This document shows, piece by piece, positions 21,901 to 33,049 of a stretch of DNA of 64,000 nucleotides. Positions within the stretch are counted from its first letter, which is position 1. Each line of letters opens with the position of its first letter. Position numbers and translations under genes: made by a program. Under the pieces are notes generated by a model. The model searched no databases, was not told the origin of the DNA, and saw only the letters and a program-made list of their open reading frames with translations. This DNA is from Thelephora terrestris (Eukaryota > Basidiomycota > Agaricomycetes > Thelephorales > Thelephoraceae), in the NCBI GenBank assembly GCA_015956445.1, contig WIUZ02000011.1, positions 248,001 to 312,000 of the forward strand, in the 5' to 3' direction.

Positions 21901-23716
21901 CATCAATTCGATCACAATGTGCCCTGTGGGTCCATGCAGGATACATTGTAAAAGTATCCATCAAAGTGGCCACTGGGCACTTTGTGAAAGAAACCCCTGG
22001 GTTCTTTTACAATTTTGTTCACAAAGTGTCCAGCATACACCTGAGCCACTCATTGAGAGTTCTTTCAGAAAATATCCAGCAATGTGTCCACAAAGTATTC
22101 AACCAGATACTCAATGGTTTCTTTGGGAGTTTGTTGTGAAATCCAACCACATTGAGAGTTCATTGTGAAAACATTAAGAAGAACCCCCTGGGGACATTGT
22201 GGTTGCATTACTGGGTACTTCTTGAAAGAACTCTCAATGAATGGCTCAGGCACTCAGTAGGATACATTGTGAACAAAATTGTGAAAGAACCCAGGGGTTT
22301 CTTTCACAAAGTGCCCAGTGGCCACTTTGATGGATACTTTTACAATGTATCCTGCATGGACCCACAGGGCACATTGTGATCGAATTGATGGGCACTTTGT
22401 AAAAGTGATCAAGATGGACCCACTGGCTACATTGTGGTCGCATTGATGGGTACTTTGTAAAAGCACTCAGCATGTACCTCCTGGCCACAGGCTGGACACA
22501 TTGTCTAAAAAATCACAATGTAATCACAATGTATCTGCTGGGTAAGTGACCCCTTGCCCCCAGTGGGAAGACCGCCCAGGCTGTGTATATGCCGCAGGTG
22601 TCTGGATACCTACCTGGCGAACGAGACCATCATACCTCCGACGATTCGTACGAATTTGACGAAGCAAAACCTGAACTCTGGTCGCTCTCCCTCCCCTCCC
22701 AACTCTCCCCGGACGAACAATTGTTATGTCACAAGGGTATTGCGGAAACCGAGCTCACGCTTCGCCTAGCCCAAGCCCAAGACGGCTTGGTGGACTTGAG
22801 GCGTCTCAGGCGGACCCTCCAAAGCCTGAGGACATATTTCAGATCCAACGTGGTTGGAGAAGGTCAAAAGGTTCAGACAAAGTCAAGGTCCGTTGAATCC
22901 GGGGTCCAAGTTCGAATAAGCCGGGTGGTACGGCGCTACTGTCTCGCATACACCGCACTCCTTTCTTTGGATCCCACGGGTGATTGGCACAAGGAGTATC
23001 GTGAGCTCACCGACAATGACAACCGCGGGCCGGGGAAGGAGCTAGACGAGCAGGGCGTCAGAGATGGCCGTTACACCATGTCTTGGATCTGGAGTGGATC
23101 TTCAGGGTCTCATGATCCTTCCGAGCAGGAAGTGAACGAAACGGTCCGCCATGAGTGGATGACGTGTAGGGCAAGAGCGGACCGCTGGAAGGAGGAGTCA
23201 GAGTTACTCCAGGAAGAGATGCGCCGGATCATTGCATTCCTCGAGTGGAAGTCTACTTGGTGGGGTGAAAAAGCTGAGTCTCGCTTGGGCCTCGTCACAG
23301 CCGACATTCAACACGGGATCGACGCCTACGCTCGCAGGCAGGCGGACACGTATCACCAGCTCGCAGTCTCTCTGGTTAGTCAGTGGCTACCCCGTCTCCT
23401 CGGGTTGGGGCTCGACCCTGCATGGACGAAAACCTATACCTGGACTGCTGAGATTATTCATCCAGCAGCGGGGTACCCACCAGGTTCCTCAAGTGTCCAC
23501 GAGAGCCTATCGCCAAGTGGCATGTCCTCGACAGGAGTGGTTACTCCTCGTGAAAAGGATGGCGTCGCCCAACTGGGAGACTCTGATGACGAGGATGACA
23601 GCGACAACGAGATTGGTCTGGATCTTGATGCCGATTGTAAAATCTACAACGAGGGAGAGACTAGCGATAAGCTTGGGATTGGTTTCAAATACGACGACGA
23701 CTACTATATGTCCTGA
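18995..23716 (+). pseudogene. KDZ transposase with CxC2-type zinc domain, split by a MITE
   Basis: A Lys-rich N-terminus is followed from 19403 by CPDCSCHPATFRCYDC and LRCSACTVNLHRDLPLH. This is the CxC2-like treble-clef region of Kyakuja-Dileera-Zisupton transposases. Next come FRQFLRVRWFPAS and FDLLDTYHKISMQGKLNLYDFY, a CPACLHPGR cysteine pair, IAIDANFRLKLK (catalytic core start), KVSYDIACRW, and the FHLPAHG..HGENIESGWAHTN core motif. The C-terminal part (22583-23716) has QLSPDEQLLCHKGIAETELTLR, VRHEWMTCRARADRWKEE and MRRIIAFLEWK. Many introns are GT-AG (for example 19353-19402). The 840-bp MITE at 21726-22565 lies in an exon. With one GGA copy counted, the frame runs on as KLWKTAQAVYMPQ. 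The transposase is probably inactive as it stands. Confidence 0.8.
21726..22565. mobile_element. 840-bp CACTG-ended MITE in the KDZ gene
   Basis: The ends CACTGGGGGCAAGGGGTCAC and complement form inverted repeats of more than 300 bp each, flanked by a GGA duplication (21723-21725 and 22566-22568). The arms contain many ACATTGTGA/TCACAATGT and AAAGTGCCC motifs. It is non-coding. A 3-bp duplication and CACTG ends fit mobilisation by a CACTA/Plavaka-type transposase. It shares its terminal motif with elements J and M. Confidence 0.9.
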
Positions 23717-25489
23717 TTTTGGTATGTATTTCTTGGCTGAAAACCTTGACTCCATGTACGCACACAAATGAATATACAGTTCAACCATGCTAACAATGTG
23801 GAGGATCAAACGAACAAGATAATTCTACAGGCTATATGTAAAGTTCATTGTCGTTGCTAGGCGCCAAGTGGAAAAACGAGTGTGGTCAATTCCGACGACC
23901 AACGCTCGGAATGCGTGCATCAGCACACACAAGAAATGGTCCATATTAATGGACTTGTGCATGTGGAAATACAGCATGAGGCGGGTCGGAGGAAGGCGGG
24001 TGGGGTGAACATTCGAGGAAAGGCGAGTTGGAGCTGATGAGGTATCAAATGACTTACACATTATTGTTGTGCACTGGAAAACAAGAGGTAGTCGGCTCTA
24101 CTGTGGCGAGATAGGAGGGATGCAGGTCAAACAAGGTGGGTTTAGGTTCCAGACAAAGGAGAGAAGGAACGAGGCGTGCTGAAACCAAGAAGTCTTTGAA
24201 CTTCAAGCTAATGTCGTTTATATTCAGGCGCAAGGTGACGTCGAGCACCTGGTGAATAATACGATCTAACTAGAACAGTAGGTATATGAACAGCTTGCGT
24301 GTAAATATGCAAAAAGCTGCAACGAATGGAGCTTGCGACTTAGTATTTGGTGTGCCTGTCGTAGGCTAGGTCTGGATAGATGGTGAGGAAGATGGCAGAG
24401 GGCGTGAGTCGTGGGAGAGGACCAGAGACTGGCTGGACTCCCCGGCATTTTTGTGAGATCTGGAAGATGGGTTGCAGGGTGCAGAGGGGAGCAGGAAGGG
24501 GATTGAAGGATGGGCGGTGCGTTGTTACTGTTGGTTTGTTTCGGTCAATGCAGATCAGAGGTAGCACGCGACGTGCTGCTCACCTGAGTTCAATGTAAAG
24601 TGTGTGCCGAGACATCTGTTTTGCGTAGGTGGAGAGTGGGAGCGAGCTTGTGCCGTGAAGTGCGAAACCCCACAAAACTTGCAAAAAGGCTGCGAGGCAG
24701 TGAGAGAAGGTTCTTGCAATAGGAACGGCGGGTTGCGGACAAAGGAAAAGATATACAACTAAGGTTGAAGTGGTGAAAGATGAACCAACGACCTAAGACT
24801 TGATTCGTGAGCAGAGAGGACGACACCGAGAACAAGAGGCCTGCTAGCGTTGAGATTTTGAGAAGACACCTGGGATGACTAGGAAGGGCACAATAGTGGC
24901 GATGACCAGGCAAGGGAGCTGCATCTTCTGGTGGAAATTTCACGACGGTGAACATCAATGTGCAGGACGACGACATCGGGCTAATCCTGGGCGGCCGATG
25001 ATAAGGCATGAGTGGCCAGCTTGAAGTTCCCTGTTGCGAGACGTATGGGGATTGAGCTAACGAAATTAGATCAGATTTGGGAAGGTTGTGCTGGATGGGC
25101 TACAGGAAGTTGTGGTTGAACGTTGAAGGATAGGGAGCCTGTTGGAGGGGTATTGCAAACTCAAACGGCGAATTTGTAATACTAGATGCCCTCTCGTACT
25201 TTCATCTCTCACGAAAGTATCGGACGATCCGGAACAAGCCTTCGCTGAGCACAGTGATGATAGGTTAGGGATACAAATTCCGAATGTTGTAGTTCGACAG
25301 AGAGGTTCTGTCGGGGTATTTACACAAACAATTGTAGGCTAAACATACATAAGGGCTCGGGAATAAACGGCAGACAATGAGATGTAGCTATTAAACGACA
25401 ACGAGAGTTGGTTGTTCCCCGAGAAGGAGTGAAACGGCTGAGAAGATCGGAGGGCACAGACACGGGGGCTGGATAGCGACTGGAATGGA
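23717..25489. other. No supported gene; start of a purine-rich tract
   Basis: Downstream of the KDZ gene the plus strand becomes G/A-rich. Short frames on both strands lack domains and conserved junctions. Confidence 0.45.
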
Positions 25490-26960
25490 GTCAGTGAGGT
25501 ACTCACGAAAGCTATGGTAAAGGTGTTTTCGACAGCAGGGGGGAGTTCAGCTGCGAGAGAACCTGAGGACATATTCACCGCGAGACCCGACAACGTTTGA
25601 ACGGGGTGGGACGTGTTTATCGGAAGAGAGGGAGACGTTGATGGATGTAAGGCTTCTGAGAAAGACACGACAAGAAAGATTAGATGGGCGTCTCGCAAGT
25701 CACACGATAAGTGAACCAGAAGAGGAATAAGCTCACCGGAAAGATTAGACCAGCTGGGGGATGAGTGGGAAAATGAACCAGGCGAGGGGTAGATTTGCCA
25801 ACCAGGGGAACGGAAGCGGATCAAACAGGAAAAAGTAAGACGGCAAGCTGAGAGAGAGGGCAGGAAGGAACGGGGCTTACACGCATGGAGGAGAGATTGA
25901 GGCGAGCGCACAGATGGTTTGGCCAGGGGAACCAGAGGAGATGGGTATGGGGCGCTGGCGGGAGGTGGGAGTTGTCGAACAGGTACTCACAAAAGCTGTG
26001 GTAAAGGCGTTTTCGGGAGGGGTTCAGCTGCAAGAGAACCGGAGGACATATTCACCGCAAGACCCGACAATGATTGAACAGGGCGGGATGTGCTTATCGG
26101 AAGAGAAGGAGACATTGATGGACGTAAGGCTTCTGCGAAAGACACGACAAGAAAGATTAGATGGGCTTCTCGCAAGTAACACGATGGGTGAACCAGAAGA
26201 GGAATAAACTGACCGGAAGGGTTGGATCGTCCGGGAGATGGGTGGGAACACGAACAAGGCAAAGGGTAGATTGCCCAACCGGGGAATGAGGGGAAGTAGG
26301 ACGGCAAGCCGAGGGAGAAATTGGGAAGGAATGGTACCTACACGCATGAAGAAGGAATCGAGGCGGGTGCACGGATTGTTTGGCCACGAGAATCAGAGAG
26401 GGAAACAAGGGAATTGTAACGCGTAACAGAGGTATGTCAGTGAGAGGTGGGGGATACTAAACAAATACTCAAAGGATGTGATAGGGGTATTTCCAACAAA
26501 GACGGAGTAAGATTGCGGGAGGGCCTAGAAGAAGTGCGCTCATGGGATGCGACGAGGAGTGGCGCGTGACGAGGCGGGGGCGTGGTTGTCAGAAAAACAT
26601 GAGACGTTGATAGACGTAAGGTTGTCTGGAAAGAGCACGAGAAAGAGTAGTGAATTGGCACCTCACAAGCAACCCGATAAGTGAACCACAAAGGCAGGGG
26701 TGGAAAGTTGGATGCATGTACGCAAGCGGAAGGAAAGAGCGGTGCGGAACGGAATCCACACACATTAGGAATTTGAGGCGATCACACGGATGGTTCGGCC
26801 ACGAGAACCGATGGAGAGGGATACGGGGAGCTGGAGGACAGCTGGCATATAGGTGTGTCGATGAGAAGTGGGGACCGCTGGACGGGTACTCATGAAAGGG
26901 CCGAGAAAAGAGCGGGATACGCACACCGCAGAATGTGAAAACGAGTAGATGCAGCGACGA
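25490..26960. repeat. Tandem modules of about 420-485 bp
   Basis: A module beginning near GTACTCACGAAAGC recurs at about 25498, 25982, 26463 and 26884. Within it GGACATATTCACCGCGAGACC, GACGTTGATGGATGTAAGG and GATGGTTTGGCCAGGGGAACC recur in the same order. Similarity falls from the first pair to the later copies. The complementary strand reads as Ser/Pro/Leu-rich frames in each module, most likely a by-product of composition. Confidence 0.7.
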
Positions 26961-27604
26961 CACGGTTGGCTGGCTGCTTAGGAGCGGAGAACGGGTGGGA
27001 CTGGGTTGAACCTGGAATGTGTGGGGTAGGCCGCTGAGCGGCTCGCTGGAGGTGGCTCAGCGAGGGCGTATAAACTTATACAGCTGTCTCCCACACAATC
27101 AAACGATCCGCAACAAGTCGTCGCAGTATAAGGGATGGCGATGACGATTTAGGCCAGAGCTGGGGATGGAGATTCCGGGTGCTGCCGGATGAAATGCAGA
27201 GTCGGCAGGTACAAATGAATGGATTCTGTGCTGAGCATACCCGGTACAGGATCTATCTACACCGAGACACGGGGATCTGTAAGCGAGCGGTGTGGAGCGA
27301 GTTCAAAAGCAGATGGGGTGCGTTGGGAAGTCAGGAGGATGGGTTGCGAACGGGAATGTGGCTATCGAACGATGGCGTGAGTCAGCCATGCACGGAAGGA
27401 ATTATACCTGCGCATAGAAAACGATCGGGGTGATCAACGGATGGACTGGGAAGGGAAAGAGGCGAAAAACACCTGATACGGAGTTATATCGGTGAGATGT
27501 AGCAGCTGCCGAAGGCGAACTCACCGGGGATGCGATAAGGGAGTTTGATGAAGGAAAGGGCATGAGGGGAAACATGTTCAACACAAAACACGGCAAGGGG
27601 TGAG
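26961..27604. other. Purine-rich tract with no supported gene
   Basis: It continues the composition of the modules. Isolated pieces such as GAACTCACCGGGGATGCG (near 27515) echo them. No gene is seen. Confidence 0.4.
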
Positions 27605-27713
27605 GACGTGGTTGTCGAGGAAAACGAGATCATCGAGGGACGTGGTTGTCGAGGAAAACAAGACCATCGAGGGACGTGGTTGTCGAGGAAAATGAGATCA
27701 TCGAGGGACGTGA
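27605..27713 (+). repeat. 34-bp minisatellite, about 3 units
   Basis: GACGTGGTTGTCGAGGAAAA plus a variable tail recurs at exactly 34-bp spacing (27605, 27639, 27673, with a partial at 27707). Copies differ at one or two bases. Confidence 0.85.
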
Positions 27714-29640
27714 ATTGTGGCTGAGAAGCGCAGGAAGGACAGATTGAATTGGTGTTTCACAAGAGGGCCAATAGGTGTACCAGAAAGGAAGGAGCTCACC
27801 CCAAAGATCGATCCGTCCAAGCGACAGGATATGTTAGTGGGTGAGCGAGGCGGGGGCAGTAGACAGCTGATTTCGGCATAGAAATGTGGACCGTAGGTAT
27901 TCGTTGACCAGAGGTGCTGGAAATGAAGGGAAGTTGGATTGCGGTGCTGAGGAGAGGATGGGAGTAGGCTGGGAAGGGGATTGTCGATCAAATACCGTGA
28001 CTGCTGGATGACACGGTCAGCGAACGAATAGGAGGAAGTGTATAGCCAAACTAGGCTGACGCCCATTGTCGAATCAGAAGCACAACACACTGGAGTGCTG
28101 AGTGGATCATCAAGGCGGAAAGCGGACCGTGCGCGCCGCGCGGCAAGGGTTGCTTTGACGGGCGGTGAAATGGTGGGAATCTCGAGTTCCATTTCCGGTC
28201 CTCCGAGCCAGAGGGGTGGGTGGGTCGGGAACGGGCGGGAATCTGTTGACCGATCAAAAGTGAGTGGCGGGAGGACGATTACTGATCCAGGAGGGACCAT
28301 CCACCAATTAAAAGCGTGGGAGCCAGGCAAACACAATGAATGGGTGAGGGGGATGAAAACACACCACGTGGGTGACCAAATGGAGGAGGCGAGCTGCAAA
28401 TCTGAGGGAGAGAGGAGCGTGTCAGAGCCGGGTGGCATGCAAACGTACGACGTTCGTAGCCAATCAGGAGAATATCGTCAAGGGCAGACGCGACAACTAA
28501 GAAACGAATAGAAGGGGGGTATTGCTGCCATCTATGGGGGAACAGCCCGAGCGAGAAGCGTGTCCATCTAGGAAACACAAACGCGAGAAGCGTGGCCGCC
28601 GGTAAATGCGAGAGGAAGTTTCTCGCCAAACCTGAAAGGAGGGAGAAGCGGGTAGTAAGCGGGACGGTACCTATCAACCAATGATTGACGATTGGCCAGT
28701 GGGGAAGGTGGGAGGGTGGTTGTCGACGATGGAGGGGCAATGCGGGCGGGTCGGGAGAAGTCAGCATCCGCTGACCAACCAGAAGCGAAGGATCTGGGGG
28801 ACACAATAAACAGGAAAACAGTTGAGGGGAAAGAAGATTACCGGTCTGGGAAAGACGGAAGCGCAAATCCAGAGGGGTCTGTCGACCTATCAAAGGCGCG
28901 GCAGGAGGAAGGTGGGATGGAATAGAAGGAGACGGCATCGTCATCGAGCAGTGCGACAACAAAGTAAATAAGGAGAAAGGAAAGCGAGAGACTAAGTTGG
29001 GACGTGACCGGCTTGACGAAGGATGCGATAAGTGAGATAACAAATGAGGAAGGGGGTGGATTACCGAGCGGGAAGGGGGGAGGCGTCCATCGAACGATCC
29101 ACACAGATTGGGAACGGAATCGGGCATCCCACGAGCTGCAATATGCCAGGTTGAGTGGACGGGAGGGCAGACGACGTGGCTGGGTGGTTCGGGAGGAGGG
29201 GAAGACAACGAAACGAGAAGTTGTACTGCAGCGTCGTGGGCACCGATCAGGAAAATCGGGTGAACGTGAGCCAATAGGGACGAAGGATTCTCCTTCTCAC
29301 GGTCACGGTACATCCGCGAACCCCGGGAAAAGCCCCAAGGGAGGAGGAGGAGGATTTCCCGACTGGAAATCGGTGCGGAGGTTTGGGTCGGGGAGCTTGG
29401 CGCTCACAGTAGGGAGGCATCGCGCCATCATCTGCGAAGTCAATATTTCACACGGCTGCGACATGTCTCTTGTCGTGAAAGGCAACGGAGGAAGCCTGAA
29501 TTAGTATATATATAGTGTAATTATTGCTATCTACAGCGAGGGAGGGGGTTCGCCTGCCTGCGGGAAAGCACGAGAGCGGACGCCGGCAGGGCGAGAGGAC
29601 CTGCCTGGTTTGGCAACACGGTTCCCTACCGGCAATCAAT
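27714..29640. other. Purine-rich degenerate module tract, no supported gene
   Basis: It echoes the 25.5-26.9 kb modules (GCTCACCCCAAAGATCGATCC near 27795; GACCAACCAGAAGCG and related motifs). A long minus-strand frame (28279-29313) is Ser/Pro/Leu-rich with no domain, as expected from a purine-rich opposite strand, so I do not call it. Confidence 0.4.
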
Positions 29641-31036
29641 AATTGTTGTTGGAAAGGGCCTGGGAACAATTTATCGCCCCACACTGCACAACACGGGAGG
29701 GCAGTTATCACTTGCTTTTCAAACGATGGGGACAACCATTAGTGCACAAAGTCCATATGCTCAAGGACATTACCGCCCTGACAGAGAACATCCCACGCGA
29801 TCACAAGAGAAACAAGAAATGTAAATGCACAAGATGCACCACAATCAGAAGAGTGACCAACGAGAAATGCAAACGCCCGAACAAATACATTGAAAGAGCA
29901 ACATCCCTCTTCTGCTCAATAAAAAAAATGAAACCCTACGACCCCAACCCCGCCAGACTTTCTAACCAACCCGGACCCGAAAGACGTAGGATCTAAAAAA
30001 GACAACGAAACAGAGGAAATCACCCACACCCTCAACCCATACACAAACCAATTTTCCCTGAAAGACTGCTTCAGAGTATTCACAAACGAACAACCCATCC
30101 CTCCTGAAGCCATGACGAGAGCACCCAGAAACAAAGAATTCAACCTATCCAAGATTGTTATCTACACAGACAGATCCTGCATCAACAATGGAGAAGTGTC
30201 GGCAAAAGCAGGAAGTGGTGTATGGTATGGAGACAACAACCCAAAAAATGCTAGTTTAAGAGTGCCCTACCCAGACCAATCAAACCAAACCGGAGAACTA
30301 CACACCATTATCCACGCACTACAAACCAACCCCCCGACCAAGCAATACATATCAAAACAGACACTGGGGACAAGGGGGTACTTACTCAGTGGGTACATTG
30401 TGGGTAAATTGTGGGTTTTGAAACCATTCGCCCAGTCGTTACCCACCAGGTACTTTTTGGGTACTTTTTGAAAGATACCCATCAATTCGCCCACATTTTA
30501 CCCACTGGGTACATGGTGGGTACTTTGTAAAAGTACCCACTCAGGAACCCAGTGGGTATTTTTAGAGTGAAACCCCTGGGTTCTTTCACAATTTACTTTC
30601 CAATGTGCCCATCACAAACTTGAGCCACTCGTTGAGAGTTCTTTCACAAAATACCCACCGATCTGATCAAAATGTACCCAGTGGGTTTTTTTCAAAGAAC
30701 TCACAAAGAACTAACAGTGTGGCTCAGTTTTACCACAAACTCTCAAAGAACCCATTGAGTATCTGTGTCACGAACGTGTGACATAGTAGCCAAGATCACA
30801 CAGATAATTAAAGACATTGGTCTTATTCGCAACTATAAAAGTACAAAGACAATTAACCAGTACCACAAAGTCAAACAAGAACAAAAGGATCTACATCGCA
30901 AGAACAGTCCTGAGCGAACGGGCAGCGATGAGCGAAGTGATGAGGGTTATGAACACTCTGAGGACAGTATGAGTACGCTCGCGTTACCGGATCCTGCCAA
31001 CACTCCCTACACCCTAACACGTCATGAAACAAACTA

Positions 31037-31765
31037 TCATGCATCTCCCTCTTCACGTCCGTCAACGCCGCGCTCACTAATGCGAACCCATAGCGGTCCT
31101 GGAGACCCGCTACCTCTACCTTCAACTTCATCCGAACCTGTCGTGCCTTGTCGGAGGGACGACAACGTTGTCCAGTACGAGCGATCGGACTCTTGCGACT
31201 TTTCTTCTGGGTCCTCTCCACCATCTGACGACGAGGGACAGGACTCCAGGGAGGGGATTGAGGAAGAGGAACTCCCTGGTCGTAGAGAAGGCGGAGGGAC
31301 GACGGGGGAGTGAGGAGCTGCATCGGTGCAGTATGCTCCATGGCATCGATGGCCGAAATACCGGAGGAGAGATTCCTGGAAGGGTTTCCAATGTTCCAAG
31401 GCAAAGTGAGAAAAGTCCTCGTTAAGGCTGTTAACGACCACATACATGATGTCCATCCTCTTCTCCAGCTTCAAGATCCTGTCCTCCCTCTCCTGCTCCA
31501 TTGCGTCCTGCATGGGAGTAACCCCAGGAGCCCACCTTCGAGTCCTGTTGGGGTCCTCATACCCAGCTTGTTCCCAGAACTCGGCTGGAGCATTGTGGGC
31601 AGTCAAGAAGTCCACCGCCACCTGGTTGTCGTGGGCGATGTTGGCGGGGGTGTCGTACAGGTGTTGCTCCACGTTGTAGGGAGCGTCCGTCTCAAAGGAC
31701 GGGGAGAGATCGAAGGGGGTGGCGGCAGCATTGAGCAGAGCGGCGTTGGCAGTATAAGCAGACAT
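31037..31765 (-). CDS. Antisense gene of unit H, coiled-coil protein of unknown function
   Basis: The start at 31765 (MSAYTANAALLN) is chosen because a TATATAA box on the same strand lies at 31860-31854, about 90 bp upstream. The 242-residue product has a helical N-terminal half (NVEQHLYDTPANIAHDNQVA), a coiled coil (EREDRILKLEKRMDIMYVVV), a short Cys pair region (RCHGAYC) and a Ser/Pro/Glu-rich tail (EDPEEKSQESDR). It is unspliced, unlike the family-1 and -2 genes, but shares their order of helical region, coiled coil, Cys pair, acidic tail. I do not recognise the family. Confidence 0.55.
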   Translation of the reverse strand: MSAYTANAALLNAAATPFDLSPSFETDAPYNVEQHLYDTPANIAHDNQVAVDFLTAHNAPAEFWEQAGYEDPNRTRRWAPGVTPMQDAMEQEREDRILKLEKRMDIMYVVVNSLNEDFSHFALEHWKPFQESLLRYFGHRCHGAYCTDAAPHSPVVPPPSLRPGSSSSSIPSLESCPSSSDGGEDPEEKSQESDRSYWTTLSSLRQGTTGSDEVEGRGSGSPGPLWVRISERGVDGREEGDA

Positions 31766-31853
31766 AGTGGCGAAGATGATTTGAGAGGGGAAGTAAGTAG
31801 TAGTGTTGGTGGGAAGAGAGACGATGGGAGAAAAAGGCCAATAACCCCCTGGG

Positions 31854-31860
31854 TTATATA
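31854..31860 (-). promoter_or_regulatory. TATA box of the unit H antisense gene
   Basis: TATATAACCC on the minus strand lies about 90 bp before the start at 31765. The family-2 gene in unit F uses the same TATATAACC at about 60 bp. Confidence 0.5.
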
Positions 31861-32267
31861 CAACTGACTCAATAAGACATCGAGAAAGGAAACAATAAGA
31901 CATCACTCATTATAGCCCCAATTAGGATAAACGAACCCTTGGCCCCAATCGTGATCCCATCAAACCCTGAGAAATCCCCATCGATCATGAGAAATCCCCA
32001 CCACACTTCTATTGCTACCATTGATCCAGAGAAATCCCCATCGATCACGGGAAATCCCCATCACGCTTCTATCGCTACCATGAAACATGAGAAATCCCCG
32101 AATGCTTCCATCAGCTTGTACCTCTATTGTTTCCATATTAGTAAATACCATCTGTCGTTCTAAGTCCCCTTCATTCTGACTCATTTACCCTGCCCTAAAT
32201 TACGCACAGACCATGTTGACCCTAGTTTGGTTCGCTGTGGAATAAATGACTCCTGTAGAGGACTGGG

Positions 32268-32276
32268 TATATAAGG
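32268..32276 (+). promoter_or_regulatory. LTR-like TATA box of unit H
   Basis: TATATAAGG is followed by a C/T-rich stretch with CCCATTCTCAATCT. The solo LTR at 42485 has TATATATAAGG and CCCATCCTCAATCT at the matching place, which ties the two together as LTR promoter and R regions. Confidence 0.55.
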
Positions 32277-32425
32277 AAGAGCGTTCGCTCCTTTCTTTTC
32301 CCCATTCTCAATCTCTTCTGTACTCCTCTACCCACAAATCTCAATAAACAAAGTAAGGCCGAGGAATTCTTCTCACGTCTTACTCTTTCTGACTCAATCG
32401 AAAGCAGGAATCCTCCTGCTAGTGT

Positions 32426-33049
32426 ATGTTCAGAGCTCCAAATCCGTTCCCCTCTACTAGCCCCATTCAACGCCCGGTCGTACCGGACGTTAGAAGATCT
32501 GTCTGGGAGTATAAACTCATCAGGAGTCTTCAAGTAAACCGAACCGCCGGTTTACTCACTCATTTCCCTTATTATCGCCCCTTTGCAGCGCTCGATTCCG
32601 GAGTCACTACTCCTCCTTTCCTCTTAGGAGCTGATCATCAATTCCTTTGGAATTCAGATACTACTGAGAGCGTTCTAGCGACCGTCTACTTCAGTATCAG
32701 TCCGGCTTTCTACTTTCCTAACCCCCGCATCCACCTTACCACTAACGTTCATACCCATTCCCCTGCTATCATTGTCTTGTGGTGGGAGATCCCAACTGAA
32801 CTTCCTTATTCGGTTTTAGAATATCTGGTTAGCTTCGAACGACTTAGCGACCAAGACTTCGACCCCTTCATTCAGCAACTGAGTCAGTTTTGTCAAGACT
32901 ATCACTCGTCCTTCCACCCCTATCAAACCGAGTCTCCCCTCTCCCTCGACGTACCTCCTTCCCTCACCTCTACACCTGGAACTCCTTTCAGAGTTCGACC
33001 CGACACTCCTCATCCATCCGCTAATCCTCTAGCGTCTCCTAAACAGTAA
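32426..33049 (+). CDS. Sense open frame near the 3' end of unit H
   Basis: A 207-residue open frame (MFRAPNPFPS..) starts 150 bp after the LTR-like TATA box and stops 20 bp before the unit's end. The composition is rich in Pro, Phe, Tyr and Thr, with a Ser/Pro-rich tail. No domain is recognised. It could be a real product of the LTR-like promoter or chance in low-GC-bias sequence. Confidence 0.35.
   Translation: MFRAPNPFPSTSPIQRPVVPDVRRSVWEYKLIRSLQVNRTAGLLTHFPYYRPFAALDSGVTTPPFLLGADHQFLWNSDTTESVLATVYFSISPAFYFPNPRIHLTTNVHTHSPAIIVLWWEIPTELPYSVLEYLVSFERLSDQDFDPFIQQLSQFCQDYHSSFHPYQTESPLSLDVPPSLTSTPGTPFRVRPDTPHPSANPLASPKQ

Noticed and set aside
28279-29313. 344-codon minus-strand frame
   Set aside because: Ser/Pro/Leu-rich product expected from the complement of a purine-rich strand. 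No domain or splice support.
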